Below are positions 26,295 to 35,251 of a stretch of DNA of 64,000 bases, piece by piece. A program made the translations under genes and the position numbers. Positions within the stretch are counted from its first letter, which is position 1. Every line of letters starts with the position of its first letter. Source of the DNA: Fodinibius sp051746985 (GTDB lineage: Bacteria > Bacteroidota > Rhodothermia > Balneolales > Balneolaceae); contig JBNJFP010000007.1 in assembly GCA_051746985.1 (NCBI GenBank), positions 1 to 64,000 of the forward strand. The letters are read 5' to 3'. The notes beneath the pieces were generated by a model. That model was not told the origin of the DNA and ran no database searches. It was given only the letters and a program-made list of their open reading frames with translations.

Positions 26295-28895
26295 TTATTC
26301 TGTTTTATTTAGTTTGATAACCATCATGGTCATATCATCGTGCTGTTTTGCATTGCCTATAAAAGAGCGGACATCCTGTGCCAGCAAGTCCATTATTTCT
26401 TTGGCAGATCGTCCAGCGTGTTGCTTGATCATCCTGTTCAACCGCTTGCTCCCATAAAACTTTTTGGACTCACTTAACGCCTCAACAATGCCATCGGTGT
26501 AAAGGATTAACACGTCGCTATTTTGTAACGGCAGCTCCACTTCTTCAAGCTGTTCATCAAATGAATCTTTCGACAGTCCAATGCCGATGCCTTTTGGTTT
26601 TAGTTCTTCGAATTTTCCATTATCACTTGCTACCCGCAGCACCGGATTATGACCAGCCCGGGCAAAAAGAAACGTGTTTTTTTGCAGATCGATAATACCA
26701 TAAACTAATGAAATAAATGTTCCCCGCTGAGCATTATCATAAAACAAACGGTTCACCTTTTTTAATATTTCGGCCGGAGAATCAATTTCACGACAAAGGC
26801 TGTGGAGTATCCCTTTGATGAATGTCATATAAAATGCAGCCTGAATGCCTTTGCCACTCACATCGCCAATAGTTACGGCAATCCGGTGATCATCAAGTCG
26901 AATAAAATCATAATAATCGCCACCGGTTTCGTAGGCCGGCTTACAAATTGCGGCTAAGTCGAGATTTGCAAAATGAGGGGTTTGTACCGGCAAGAACGAT
27001 TGCTGGACGTCACGCGCAATCCGAAGCTCCTGCTTGATACGCTGTTCCTGGGCCAGCTCTTCGACATATTCCGGCACATAAGTTGATAGAGAATGCTCTT
27101 TTTTTCCTTTGACAATGAACAATATGGCTGCAATCGTATTGATTAGCAGAAATATTCCCAGCAATATAAATGATGACAAATCAGGAGAATTATTGATAAT
27201 CCACCCGCTGGAGGTTTCAAGCATCAACACAAAAAGAAAGTGGGTGAAAAATACCGTCAGGATATCCCATTTGAGAAAAATAGCTGTAAAAGCAATCCCA
27301 ATAATTGCCAGAAATAAGATTTCTGCAAGCGGTGGACCAAAATCCTGCATCGTTGGAACGATGAGTATGATGCCCACAACAATAGTGAGTACTGCAAGCC
27401 ATTTCCGTTTACTTGCTCCATAAATTTGAGTGGCTGCAACCCCAAATATGGTCAGCGCAAATACCAGGCTAAACCAAAAACTATTTAAAAATACATAGAT
27501 AGGCGACCAGGCTGCTTCATAGAACAAGAGCGTACGCTCGATTTCAAATGATAGTTCCGGAATAACCGAGAGTGTCGCCGTCCAAATCCCACACAAAATA
27601 AACGCCAGTACGGTCGAGCGAAGAATCATTTCTCCGATAGGCTTATTAAAAAGCATCCCCTGCCGAAGATAATCGTAGCTATAAAGTTTATCGGGCCAGT
27701 ATTGCCGCGTGATGGAATCCCCAACGGCAAAAAGAGCAAAAATTCCAACAGATGTAAAGGCGCCGGAAAATCCCATCTGAAGCGCCAGCCCGAGCAGGTC
27801 CGTAGATTCCACGTTCGCCCCCATAATGGGATTGGCCTGCCATTCTTCCAAAAAGATAGCCACCGGCACAATTATCCCGGTCAAAATACCGGCGACCAAT
27901 GCCGATTGAGTATCGATAGCACGCGATCGTATCCGAAAGTAAAACAGGATAATCACGGCAAGTCCGAATATTAGAACTATAGCAATCCTGCTAATAACAA
28001 GGGGCCCCGGGAAATCTTGCTCATTATTTGTTGAGTTATAGGTTGCATCAAGGTTTAACAAGGCTCCGCTGGAAAGCAACCGAGCATTAATTTGCAGATC
28101 CTGATCCATGATGGGCGCCTCGGCATCGAAGGTTACATCTGCGACCGCCTGAGAATGAACCGTTTCAATTTGGATTTCGGAGACTTCAAATTGCGACGGA
28201 TTCCATCCGCCATGTTGCAAATGGTAATTGGCCAACCGCTCTATATCCGATCGTGTAAAAGTATGTGAACGTTCTGGATCAGATATCTCCAGTGAATCCG
28301 CCGTCGTACCCGAATTATAATCCTCATTAAAATCGAATTGCATCACTTTGTCCCAGGAAGAATCCGGCAGACTTTTCCAGAGATCCAGGTTAGCATCCGC
28401 CTTGAAAGCGTGTATAAGCGCCCGACGTTGCACAGGCCGATCAGGCAACACATTTTGAGGATTTACAAACTCTATAAGCCGCCCCTGTTCATCGAGATGT
28501 AAAACCAGCTCCTCAGTTTCAACATTTTGAGACTCCCCACTTGTGCTCGTGAACACGACGCCCCAGTAGTATGGGTGCAATCCTGATGGCATGGAATCAG
28601 ACGCTGCCTGAATAAACGATTGCCGACCATTTTTTTGCTGCAAACTGTCGAGTAGCTCTGTATTACTCTCTAAACTGATAATCAGGTCTTGCTGATCATT
28701 GGCCGAATATCCCAAATCTTTAATAATATTGTCGGCCTTAGCAGCGACCGAATCCCGCTCCATTGTTGTTTGGATAAGGCTGCGTGGCTCCTGCGATGGA
28801 TAACTAAAAAAGAATCCGAATACGCATAGCAATCCCACAGCAACAAAAATAAAATCCCTAACCCCAAATGCAGTATTTTTATGGATAATCGACAT
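26295..28895 (-). CDS. Membrane SpoIIE/RsbU-type PP2C phosphatase
   Basis: This 866-residue protein starts with one membrane helix (about 13-30) and an extracytoplasmic region of about 270 residues. About eight further membrane helices (300-600) and a coiled linker ELAQEQRIKQELRIARDVQQ lead to a C-terminal SpoIIE phosphatase (GGDYYDF, TIGDVSGKGIQAAF, ILYTDGIVEA, HDDMTMMVIKL). Such phosphatases dephosphorylate anti-sigma antagonists in partner-switching stress responses. No anti-sigma factor or STAS gene lies near, so its partner must be elsewhere. The outer domain may sense an envelope signal. Confidence 0.9.
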   Translation of the reverse strand: MSIIHKNTAFGVRDFIFVAVGLLCVFGFFFSYPSQEPRSLIQTTMERDSVAAKADNIIKDLGYSANDQQDLIISLESNTELLDSLQQKNGRQSFIQAASDSMPSGLHPYYWGVVFTSTSGESQNVETEELVLHLDEQGRLIEFVNPQNVLPDRPVQRRALIHAFKADANLDLWKSLPDSSWDKVMQFDFNEDYNSGTTADSLEISDPERSHTFTRSDIERLANYHLQHGGWNPSQFEVSEIQIETVHSQAVADVTFDAEAPIMDQDLQINARLLSSGALLNLDATYNSTNNEQDFPGPLVISRIAIVLIFGLAVIILFYFRIRSRAIDTQSALVAGILTGIIVPVAIFLEEWQANPIMGANVESTDLLGLALQMGFSGAFTSVGIFALFAVGDSITRQYWPDKLYSYDYLRQGMLFNKPIGEMILRSTVLAFILCGIWTATLSVIPELSFEIERTLLFYEAAWSPIYVFLNSFWFSLVFALTIFGVAATQIYGASKRKWLAVLTIVVGIILIVPTMQDFGPPLAEILFLAIIGIAFTAIFLKWDILTVFFTHFLFVLMLETSSGWIINNSPDLSSFILLGIFLLINTIAAILFIVKGKKEHSLSTYVPEYVEELAQEQRIKQELRIARDVQQSFLPVQTPHFANLDLAAICKPAYETGGDYYDFIRLDDHRIAVTIGDVSGKGIQAAFYMTFIKGILHSLCREIDSPAEILKKVNRLFYDNAQRGTFISLVYGIIDLQKNTFLFARAGHNPVLRVASDNGKFEELKPKGIGIGLSKDSFDEQLEEVELPLQNSDVLILYTDGIVEALSESKKFYGSKRLNRMIKQHAGRSAKEIMDLLAQDVRSFIGNAKQHDDMTMMVIKLNKTE

Positions 28896-28989
28896 TGAAC
28901 CTTAACTGTGAGATATTTCTTTTATGTTCACGCACGAATATGCCAAATTGTTACGTAAATTTCTGCTTTCAACTTCAGCTGATTAATAT

Positions 28990-29959
28990 ATGTGTCTCAT
29001 CGTCTTTTCGTACCGGCAGCATGATTCCTATCCGTTGATTTTTGCCGCCAACCGAGATGAAAGTTATGAACGACCTACTCGTTCGGCTCGCTTTTGGTAT
29101 GAACAGCCCACCATCTTAGCAGGAAAAGATCTACAAGCCGGCGGCACGTGGATGGGCATCAACAAAAGCGGGGAGTTTTCGGCCATCACTAATTATCGCG
29201 ATCCCAGCATTCAAAAAGAAAATCCGCCCAGCCGCGGTAAATTAGTGCTGGATTACCTAAAAAATAACTCCGATCCATCAACCTATCTCAANNNNNNNNN
29301 NNNNNNNNNNNNNNNNNNNNNNNNNNNNNNNNNNNNNNNNNNNNNNNNNNNNNNNNNNNNNNNNNNNNNNNNNNNNNNNNNNNNNNNNNNNTTATCGCGA
29401 TCCCAGCATTCAAAAAGAAAATCCGCCCAGCCGCGGTAAATTAGTGCTGGATTACCTAAAAAATAACTCCGATCCATCAACCTATCTCAACGATTTACAA
29501 TCTCGTGCGCACCAGTTCATGGGATTTAATTTATTAGTGGGCTCACTGGATGAGCTCGGCTATTACTCAAACCAATCTGACAAAATTCTGTTCTTGGATA
29601 AAGGAATATATGGACTCAGCAATCACCTCTTGGAAACTCCTTGGCCGAAAGTTCGTCGTGCCAAATACAAGTTGGAGGACGTAATGCGCAATCAAGAAAT
29701 TTCGACCGATCCTCTTTTTGATTTGCTGGCTGATGACCAAGAAGCACCAGAAGAAAAACTTCCCGATACCGGCATCCCAAAAGACATGGAAAAGAAAGTA
29801 TCTCCTATCTTCATCAAAAGTGATGGCTACGGCACCCGCTGCTCTACGGTATTACTAATTGATCAAAATGGACAAGTGACGTTTGCTGAGCGCCGATTTA
29901 AACCTGGAACTATGGACGTGGAAGAGGAAAATCACTACGAGTTTTCTATACGGACTTAA
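28990..29959 (+). CDS. NRDE (TANGO2-like) family protein
   Basis: The protein opens with MCLIVFSYRQHDSYPLIFAA and the family name motif NRDE, and continues with GGTWMGINKSGEFSAITNYR. A Cys at position 2 and the N-terminal-nucleophile-like fold are known for the family, whose bacterial role is not settled (heme trafficking is proposed for eukaryotic TANGO2). The 100-N gap at 29292-29391 is flanked by identical 99-bp copies; removing 199 bases restores one 256-residue frame. It is divergent from the phosphatase with 94 nt between them. Confidence 0.85.
29292..29391. other. Assembly gap 2 (100 N), false
   Basis: The 99 bp at 29193-29291 recur exactly at 29392-29490. Collapsing the overlap restores the NRDE gene. 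Confidence 0.9.
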
Positions 29960-29971
29960 CAACTGTAATAT

Positions 29972-29993
29972 GGCACAAGCGGACGCTTGCGCC
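29972..29993. repeat. REP-like palindrome A
   Basis: GGCACAAGCG and CGCTTGCGCC form a GC-rich 22-nt palindrome with one mismatch, which would be a G-U pair in minus-strand RNA. It stands between convergent genes with a related palindrome 53 nt away. It may also help end the nhaC transcript. Confidence 0.5.
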
Positions 29994-30046
29994 ATTATCA
30001 ATCATACTTGATAATTAAAACCTGTACAACACAAGCATCCCATCAT

Positions 30047-30068
30047 AGCGCGAGCATCCGCTCGTGCT
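30047..30068. repeat. REP-like palindrome B
   Basis: AGCGCGAGCA and CGCTCGTGCT make a second 22-nt palindrome with the same size and pattern as palindrome A, 17 nt from the nhaC stop codon. Paired GC-rich palindromes in an intergenic space are typical of REP/BIME-like elements. Confidence 0.5.
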
Positions 30069-30084
30069 AAACATTCTATTCAAA

Positions 30085-31815
30085 TCAATCCAGCGAGGTA
30101 CTCACAGCCTCTTTACCCTCGGGCGTATATTCTTCGGGATCGGGTATTTTTCCAAACTGAAAAATTATGGCCACGATAATGGCTACTCCCGTTGGATAAA
30201 TAATCCAGGCGGAAACACCAAACACCATGATTGCTACCAAGCTGGCAATACTAATTGCTCCGACAATCATGGCATAAGGAAGCTGCGTGTTGACGTGCTC
30301 CACGTGATCGCACTGGGTGGCAATGGAGCTCAAAATGGTTGTATCCGAAATCGGAGAACAGTGGTCGCCCCACACAGATCCGGCTAACACCGAACTTACA
30401 CTGGCGTAAATAATTTCAGCCGTTATCGCATACTCAAGTCCCGTATTATTTCCGATATCCCAGGCCAGCGGCACCACCAGCGGCATCAAAATTCCCATCG
30501 TACCCCAACTGGAACCTGTGGCAAAAGCCGTTAACGCCGAAAGAATAAACACAATGGCCGGCAGCCAATAGGGATTTAATGTTTCCCCAAATACACTCAT
30601 CAGGTAATCAGCCGTACCCAGCTCTACCGTGAGCGCGCTGAGTGCCCAAGCCAATACCAAAATAAGTAGCCCGTCGAACATGGTATGCATCCCCTCCATC
30701 ATACCTTCGAGCATGTCCTCAATTTCAAGCAGCTTTCTGGAAATGGTCATAATAATTGCCACGGCGATAGAAACAAGTGCCCCCCAAAGTAGCGCTTTGT
30801 ACGAATCAGCCGTTTCAATAATAGCCTGTACGGAATCGCCGCTCCCCGTAATAAATAATCCACCAATGGTTCCGAAAATAAGCGTTAAAATGGGGATCGC
30901 CGCATTCGACCAGTGGGATACTTTCTGGGTCTCTTCATCATCCTCAATCTTATCTTTCCACAAGTTGTAGGTATCTAACTTCGGATCGTGCTTGGCTTTA
31001 TACAGGTTAATGCGAGATTTGAGCATCGTCGAGAAATCGCGTCCCGACCACGCAATAAGAATCACAAAAAGGATGGTAAAAAAGGCGTAAAAGTTATAGG
31101 GCAGCGAACTCAGGAAAACCGCGTACGCCGATTCATTAAAGTTTGGCATCTTCTCTTCGGCATCAGCGATAAAGCCCACCATGGCGCCAATCCATGTACT
31201 AACGAGCGCAACCGTGGCGATGGGGGCTGCGGTTGCATCCACCAAATAAGCCAACTTAGCGCGAGAAATGCGCAACTTATCGGTGAGCGGACGCATGGTA
31301 TTGCCAACCACCATAGTGTTGGCGTAATCATCGAAAAAGACCACAAATCCCATCAAAGCGGTCATTAGTTGCCCACGGACTTTCGTCCGTACAAATTTAG
31401 TAATGCGATCGATAACGCCGCGCGTACCGCCGTTGTCAGTAATAATTCCGACCATTCCACCAATAAGAATAGTGAAAATGATGATACTCATGTGGCTTTC
31501 ATCGGCTGTGGCGGGTACGATATACCCATCGAGAGCTGTGAAAAAACTGGTGAAGACTCCTCCAAAGGAAAGGTCACCTGCTAAAAAAGCACCACACCAA
31601 ATTCCCAGAAACAATGCAAAAAGTACCTGCCGAAAAATAAGCGCAATGCCAATGGCTACAAGTGGAGGAAGAATACTCCACCAGCTCCCGGCCTCTATAC
31701 CCATTTTTGTGGATTCTTCTGCAGCCTGAGCTGCATCAGGGGAAGCGTAACCAAAATTGATCAACAGAAAAACTGAAACAAGTCCGGCAAATACAAATAG
31801 AGCTTTACGCTTCAT
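30085..31815 (-). CDS. Na+/H+ antiporter, NhaC family
   Basis: This 576-residue inner-membrane antiporter has about twelve hydrophobic helices. Family motifs include FFDDYANTMVVGNTMRP, 'ATGSSWGTMGILMPLV' and SVWGDHCSPISDTTIL. It exports Na+ in exchange for H+, which suits a marine or saline life with the sodium-coupled transporters at 36571 and 49218. The N-terminus is a hydrophobic segment followed by a polar Ala/Glu linker. It is monocistronic; two palindromes lie after the stop. Confidence 0.92.
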   Translation of the reverse strand: MKRKALFVFAGLVSVFLLINFGYASPDAAQAAEESTKMGIEAGSWWSILPPLVAIGIALIFRQVLFALFLGIWCGAFLAGDLSFGGVFTSFFTALDGYIVPATADESHMSIIIFTILIGGMVGIITDNGGTRGVIDRITKFVRTKVRGQLMTALMGFVVFFDDYANTMVVGNTMRPLTDKLRISRAKLAYLVDATAAPIATVALVSTWIGAMVGFIADAEEKMPNFNESAYAVFLSSLPYNFYAFFTILFVILIAWSGRDFSTMLKSRINLYKAKHDPKLDTYNLWKDKIEDDEETQKVSHWSNAAIPILTLIFGTIGGLFITGSGDSVQAIIETADSYKALLWGALVSIAVAIIMTISRKLLEIEDMLEGMMEGMHTMFDGLLILVLAWALSALTVELGTADYLMSVFGETLNPYWLPAIVFILSALTAFATGSSWGTMGILMPLVVPLAWDIGNNTGLEYAITAEIIYASVSSVLAGSVWGDHCSPISDTTILSSIATQCDHVEHVNTQLPYAMIVGAISIASLVAIMVFGVSAWIIYPTGVAIIVAIIFQFGKIPDPEEYTPEGKEAVSTSLD

Positions 31816-31901
31816 GTGTAGATTGTTAGTTAACTTTTTAGTGATCTATGCCAACGCACTTTTGATCAATGAAAATACAATCTCTGCAATAATTTGCCAG
31901 A

Positions 31902-32001
31902 NNNNNNNNNNNNNNNNNNNNNNNNNNNNNNNNNNNNNNNNNNNNNNNNNNNNNNNNNNNNNNNNNNNNNNNNNNNNNNNNNNNNNNNNNNNNNNNNNNN
32001 N
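31902..32001. other. Assembly gap 3 (100 N), false, intergenic
   Basis: The 99 bp at 31803-31901 recur exactly at 32002-32100. The second copy contains the first codons of nhaC by duplication only. The true nhaC-gltX spacer is 199 bases shorter than shown. Confidence 0.9.
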
Positions 32002-32119
32002 CTTTACGCTTCATGTGTAGATTGTTAGTTAACTTTTTAGTGATCTATGCCAACGCACTTTTGATCAATGAAAATACAATCTCTGCAATAATTTGCCAGA
32101 AAAAAATTTCGCAATAAAA

Positions 32120-32150
32120 AACCCTGAGGGTTTAGAAAACCCTCAGGGTT
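32120..32150 (-). terminator. Intrinsic terminator of gltX
   Basis: A perfect 14-bp stem (AACCCTGAGGGTTT and complement) with a 3-nt loop. On the minus strand it is followed by a T-rich tract (the A-run at 32101-32119). Confidence 0.9.
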
Positions 32151-32177
32151 GAAATAATGATTCTAATATTTTCAAAG

Positions 32178-33662
32178 TTATCCCAACTTTTCGATGGCCG
32201 TATTAATGCGGCGGATGGTCGTCTCTTTACCAAGAAGCTCAATCGTGGGAGTCAAATCAGGGCCGTATCCCATGCCAGAAACTGCTACACGCAGAGGCAT
32301 CATTACCGGACCAAAACCAACATCGTATTCTTCGATTACTTCTTTGATCTTATCTTTTAGCGTTTTGGCTTCGAATTCATCCTCATCGAGCTCTTCAATC
32401 TTCTCGATGTACGCTTCGAGCAGTTCAGCACTGTTGTCTTTCCACTTTTTGGCCGCCTTATCTTCGTACTCCTCAGGATCCTCAAAGAAAAAGCGTCCCA
32501 TGGTTACAAAATCCTCGATCTTGCTTACGCGTTCTTTCATAAGGGGAATAATCTGCTTCATGTATTCCTCATCGGGATCAAGATCGTGTTCTTTGGCAAT
32601 ATCCTGCACACGTGGCCACAACTCATCAGCTGATTTCTCACGTAGATAATGCTCGTTATACCAGATCAATTTTTTGTAATCGAAAACTGCTCCCCCCTTA
32701 CTTACGCGATCGAGCGAGAACATTTCACAGAGTTCTTCCAGAGAATGAATTTCCGAATCGTCACCGGGACTCCATCCCAAATACGCCAAAAAGTTGACCA
32801 AAGCTTCTGGCTCAAAATCCTGATCGATATAGTCTTTTGTATTAATAGGGATGCCCTCGGTTTCAGCTTTACGCTTGGAGAGCTTTCCACCGCTTGGAGA
32901 CATTATCAACGGCAAGTGCGCCATCTTGGGCGGCTCCCAACCGAAATATTCGTACATTAAAATGTGTTTGGGCGTACTGCTGAGCCACTCTTCTCCACGA
33001 ATCACGTGCGAAATCTCCATCAAGTGATCATCTACGACATTGGCCAAGTGATAGGTCGGCATGCCGTCGGATTTGAGCAGCACCTGGTCATCAAGTCCCT
33101 TGCTTTCGAAGGATACAAAACCTCGAACCTCATCTTCAAAACGAATGGTTTCGCGACGTGGGACTTTCAGGCGAATTACATATTCTTCACCTTCTTCCAG
33201 CTTTCGTTCGACTTCCTCTTCGGGAAGCGTAAGGCTGTTCTTCATCGACATACGGGTAATCGCATCGTACTTGGGCGACGGATTTCCGGACTTTTTCAAT
33301 CGCTCGCGCATCTGGTCAAGTTCTTCGGTGGTATCAAAAGCATAGTACGCATTACCCTGTTCCACAAGCTGCTCGGCATATTGCTCATACATATCCTTGC
33401 GCTCACTCTGGCGATATGGTCCCACGTCACCGGGGTTTTCGGGTCCTTCATCGATTTCCATTCCTACCCATTTCAAAGATTGCTTAATATCTTCTTCGGC
33501 TCCTTCCACATAGCGAGCCTGATCGGTATCCTCAATACGGAGCACAAATGTGCCGTCATTTCCTTTGGCAAATAAATAATTATACAGGGCCGTTCGCAGT
33601 CCACCGATGTGCAATAATCCCGTGGGCGAAGGCGCAAACCGTACGCGTACATTACCTTCCAT
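32178..33662 (-). CDS. gltX: Glutamyl-tRNA synthetase
   Basis: This class I synthetase charges tRNA-Glu (or also tRNA-Gln in a non-discriminating form). The 494-residue protein has the HIGH-type motif in FAPSPTGLLHIGGLRTALYN and the KMSKS-type motif KLSKRKAE. The anticodon-binding C-terminal helices fill about residues 330-494. Whether Gln-tRNA is made by transamidation cannot be seen here. It is monocistronic with its own terminator. Confidence 0.96.
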   Translation of the reverse strand: MEGNVRVRFAPSPTGLLHIGGLRTALYNYLFAKGNDGTFVLRIEDTDQARYVEGAEEDIKQSLKWVGMEIDEGPENPGDVGPYRQSERKDMYEQYAEQLVEQGNAYYAFDTTEELDQMRERLKKSGNPSPKYDAITRMSMKNSLTLPEEEVERKLEEGEEYVIRLKVPRRETIRFEDEVRGFVSFESKGLDDQVLLKSDGMPTYHLANVVDDHLMEISHVIRGEEWLSSTPKHILMYEYFGWEPPKMAHLPLIMSPSGGKLSKRKAETEGIPINTKDYIDQDFEPEALVNFLAYLGWSPGDDSEIHSLEELCEMFSLDRVSKGGAVFDYKKLIWYNEHYLREKSADELWPRVQDIAKEHDLDPDEEYMKQIIPLMKERVSKIEDFVTMGRFFFEDPEEYEDKAAKKWKDNSAELLEAYIEKIEELDEDEFEAKTLKDKIKEVIEEYDVGFGPVMMPLRVAVSGMGYGPDLTPTIELLGKETTIRRINTAIEKLG

Positions 33663-33747
33663 AAAACTGGCTGATTGGTTTAAAAATAATTTCTGTTCAA
33701 TGCGCCGAAAAATAAGGCTTATAGGGCACTTGTGCTAATGGACTTAT

Positions 33748-33773
33748 ACCACTGAGACACTAAGTTCACTGAG
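33748..33773 (+). repeat. Inverted repeat, left, of the GxxExxY unit
   Basis: A 26-nt sequence made of three CACTRAG-like units (ACCACTGAGACACTAAG and then TTCACTGAG) lies 66 nt before the GxxExxY gene. It matches the reverse complement of 34281-34306 at 21 of 26 positions, so the gene is bracketed by inverted repeats. Confidence 0.7.
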
Positions 33774-33839
33774 ATAATTTTGTAAGGTTATTCCAATACA
33801 AAAGTCTTACTTATAACTTCTGAATCAAATACTATAAGA

Positions 33840-34253
33840 ATGATATTAACACAAAACCACGTCAACCAAATAGCTTACGATGTTGTTGGATGTGCTATAG
33901 AGGTGCACAACGAGCTGGGACCGGGTCTACTCGAATCAATTTATGAGCAATGTATGATCGAGGAGCTAAGGACGAATGGATTTAACGTTTCTTCTCAAGT
34001 TCCAGTCCCAATCAATTATAAAGGCAAACAACTAAAACAAGATCTCCGATTAGACTTACTTATTGATGATTTAATTGTTGTAGAATTAAAAGCTGTAGAA
34101 GCAATGCTTCCTGTTTTCAAAGCCCAACTATTGACTTATCTTAAACTTGCTAAAAAACCAAAAGGATTACTTATAAATTTCCATTGTAAAAATATCGTTG
34201 AGCAAATGGTTCCATTAGTTACTCGGCAATTTTCTGAATTAGATGAGAATTAA
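33840..34253 (+). CDS. GxxExxY family protein
   Basis: The 137-residue protein carries the motif GPGLLESIYEQ (GxxExxY) and a nuclease-like core RLDLLIDDLIVVELKAVE, in which an Asp and an E-x-K are placed as in PD-(D/E)xK folds. The family is widespread in Bacteroidota, Planctomycetota and others; no biochemical function is established. The gene sits between inverted repeats built from CACTRAG units and appears inserted between gltX and the WbqC gene as a separate unit. Nuclease activity is an inference. Confidence 0.88.
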   Translation: MILTQNHVNQIAYDVVGCAIEVHNELGPGLLESIYEQCMIEELRTNGFNVSSQVPVPINYKGKQLKQDLRLDLLIDDLIVVELKAVEAMLPVFKAQLLTYLKLAKKPKGLLINFHCKNIVEQMVPLVTRQFSELDEN

Positions 34254-34280
34254 CTTATTAACACTTAGAGACAAAAAAAG

Positions 34281-34306
34281 CTCAGTGCTCTAAGTGACTT
34301 AGTGGT
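34281..34306 (-). repeat. Inverted repeat, right, of the GxxExxY unit
   Basis: Read on the minus strand, it begins ACCACTAAGTCACTTAGAG and ends in CACTGAG, mirroring the left repeat at 33748-33773. It ends 8 nt before the WbqC start codon. Confidence 0.7.
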
Positions 34307-34314
34307 AAATAAAA

Positions 34315-35191
34315 ATGAAGCTTGCCTTATTAACCCCTCAATTCGCGCCAAATCTCTACGATTTAGCCATCATGTTACAGGCTGACCGTATCCTTTTACA
34401 GGATACCGAACGTTGGTCGCGCAAGAGCNNNNNNNNNNNNNNNNNNNNNNNNNNNNNNNNNNNNNNNNNNNNNNNNNNNNNNNNNNNNNNNNNNNNNNNN
34501 NNNNNNNNNNNNNNNNNNNNNNNNNNNNTTAACCCCTCAATTCGCGCCAAATCTCTACGATTTAGCCATCATGTTACAGGCTGACCGTATCCTTTTACAG
34601 GATACCGAACGTTGGTCGCGCAAGAGCCGGATTCATCGTGCCCAAATTCGCACGCCCGAAGGGACCCAGTGGATTAACATTCCTATCTGCACCGAAGATC
34701 GTAAAAAAGCCATTAAAGATGTGCGCATGGATCACTCTGAGGATTGGGTAACGCCGCTGCTCAGAACCATTGAATACAATTATCGCAATAGCATCTATTA
34801 CGATTTCTATGAGCCCGAAATCAAAGCCGATTGGGAATCCGCTTACGATTACACCTATCTACAGGAATTTATCCTTTATATCCAAAAGCGGTTGTTTCGG
34901 TTTATGGATATCAACATTGAATATGAGCTGGCCAGTGAGCTGCCCGACTACGATTCTAATCCTGATGCACTGGTGCGCAAATTAGGAGCTGACACTTTGT
35001 ATCAAGAGCATGACAGCCGCCATTATCTGCGACAGGCCGAGCACAAAAGCAAACCCTACTTCGAGCATCCTCAATATCACCAGCATTTTGAGGGCTTCGA
35101 ACCATGGTGCTGTATTTTGGATGTATTGTTTCAATTTGGCCCGGAAAGCTTTCGCATTACGGATCAACTTGTGCAAAAAGTTGAAGGTTGA
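34315..35191 (+). CDS. WbqC family protein
   Basis: WbqC-like proteins are found in polysaccharide and sugar-modification loci; their reaction is not established. The N-terminus MKLALLTPQFAPNLYDLA and the RIHRAQIRTPEGTQWINIPI segment fit the family. The 100-N gap at 34429-34528 is flanked by identical 99-bp copies; removing 199 bases gives one frame of 225 residues. The next gene, a class V aminotransferase, follows 60 nt downstream on the same strand and may be cotranscribed. Confidence 0.85.
34429..34528. other. Assembly gap 4 (100 N), false
   Basis: The 99 bp at 34330-34428 recur exactly at 34529-34627. Collapsing the overlap restores the WbqC gene. Confidence 0.9.
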
Positions 35192-35251
35192 GCATTAAAA
35201 GTTTACCCTTAAAAACCTTCAACATGTAACTTTGTAACATTCAACGTTAAG

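Noticed and set aside
24422..34627. Real 99-bp tandem duplications at four loci
   Set aside because: All four have exactly the same length, each straddles exactly 100 N, and at the three that lie within genes removal restores the reading frame, which shows contig-overlap artefacts.
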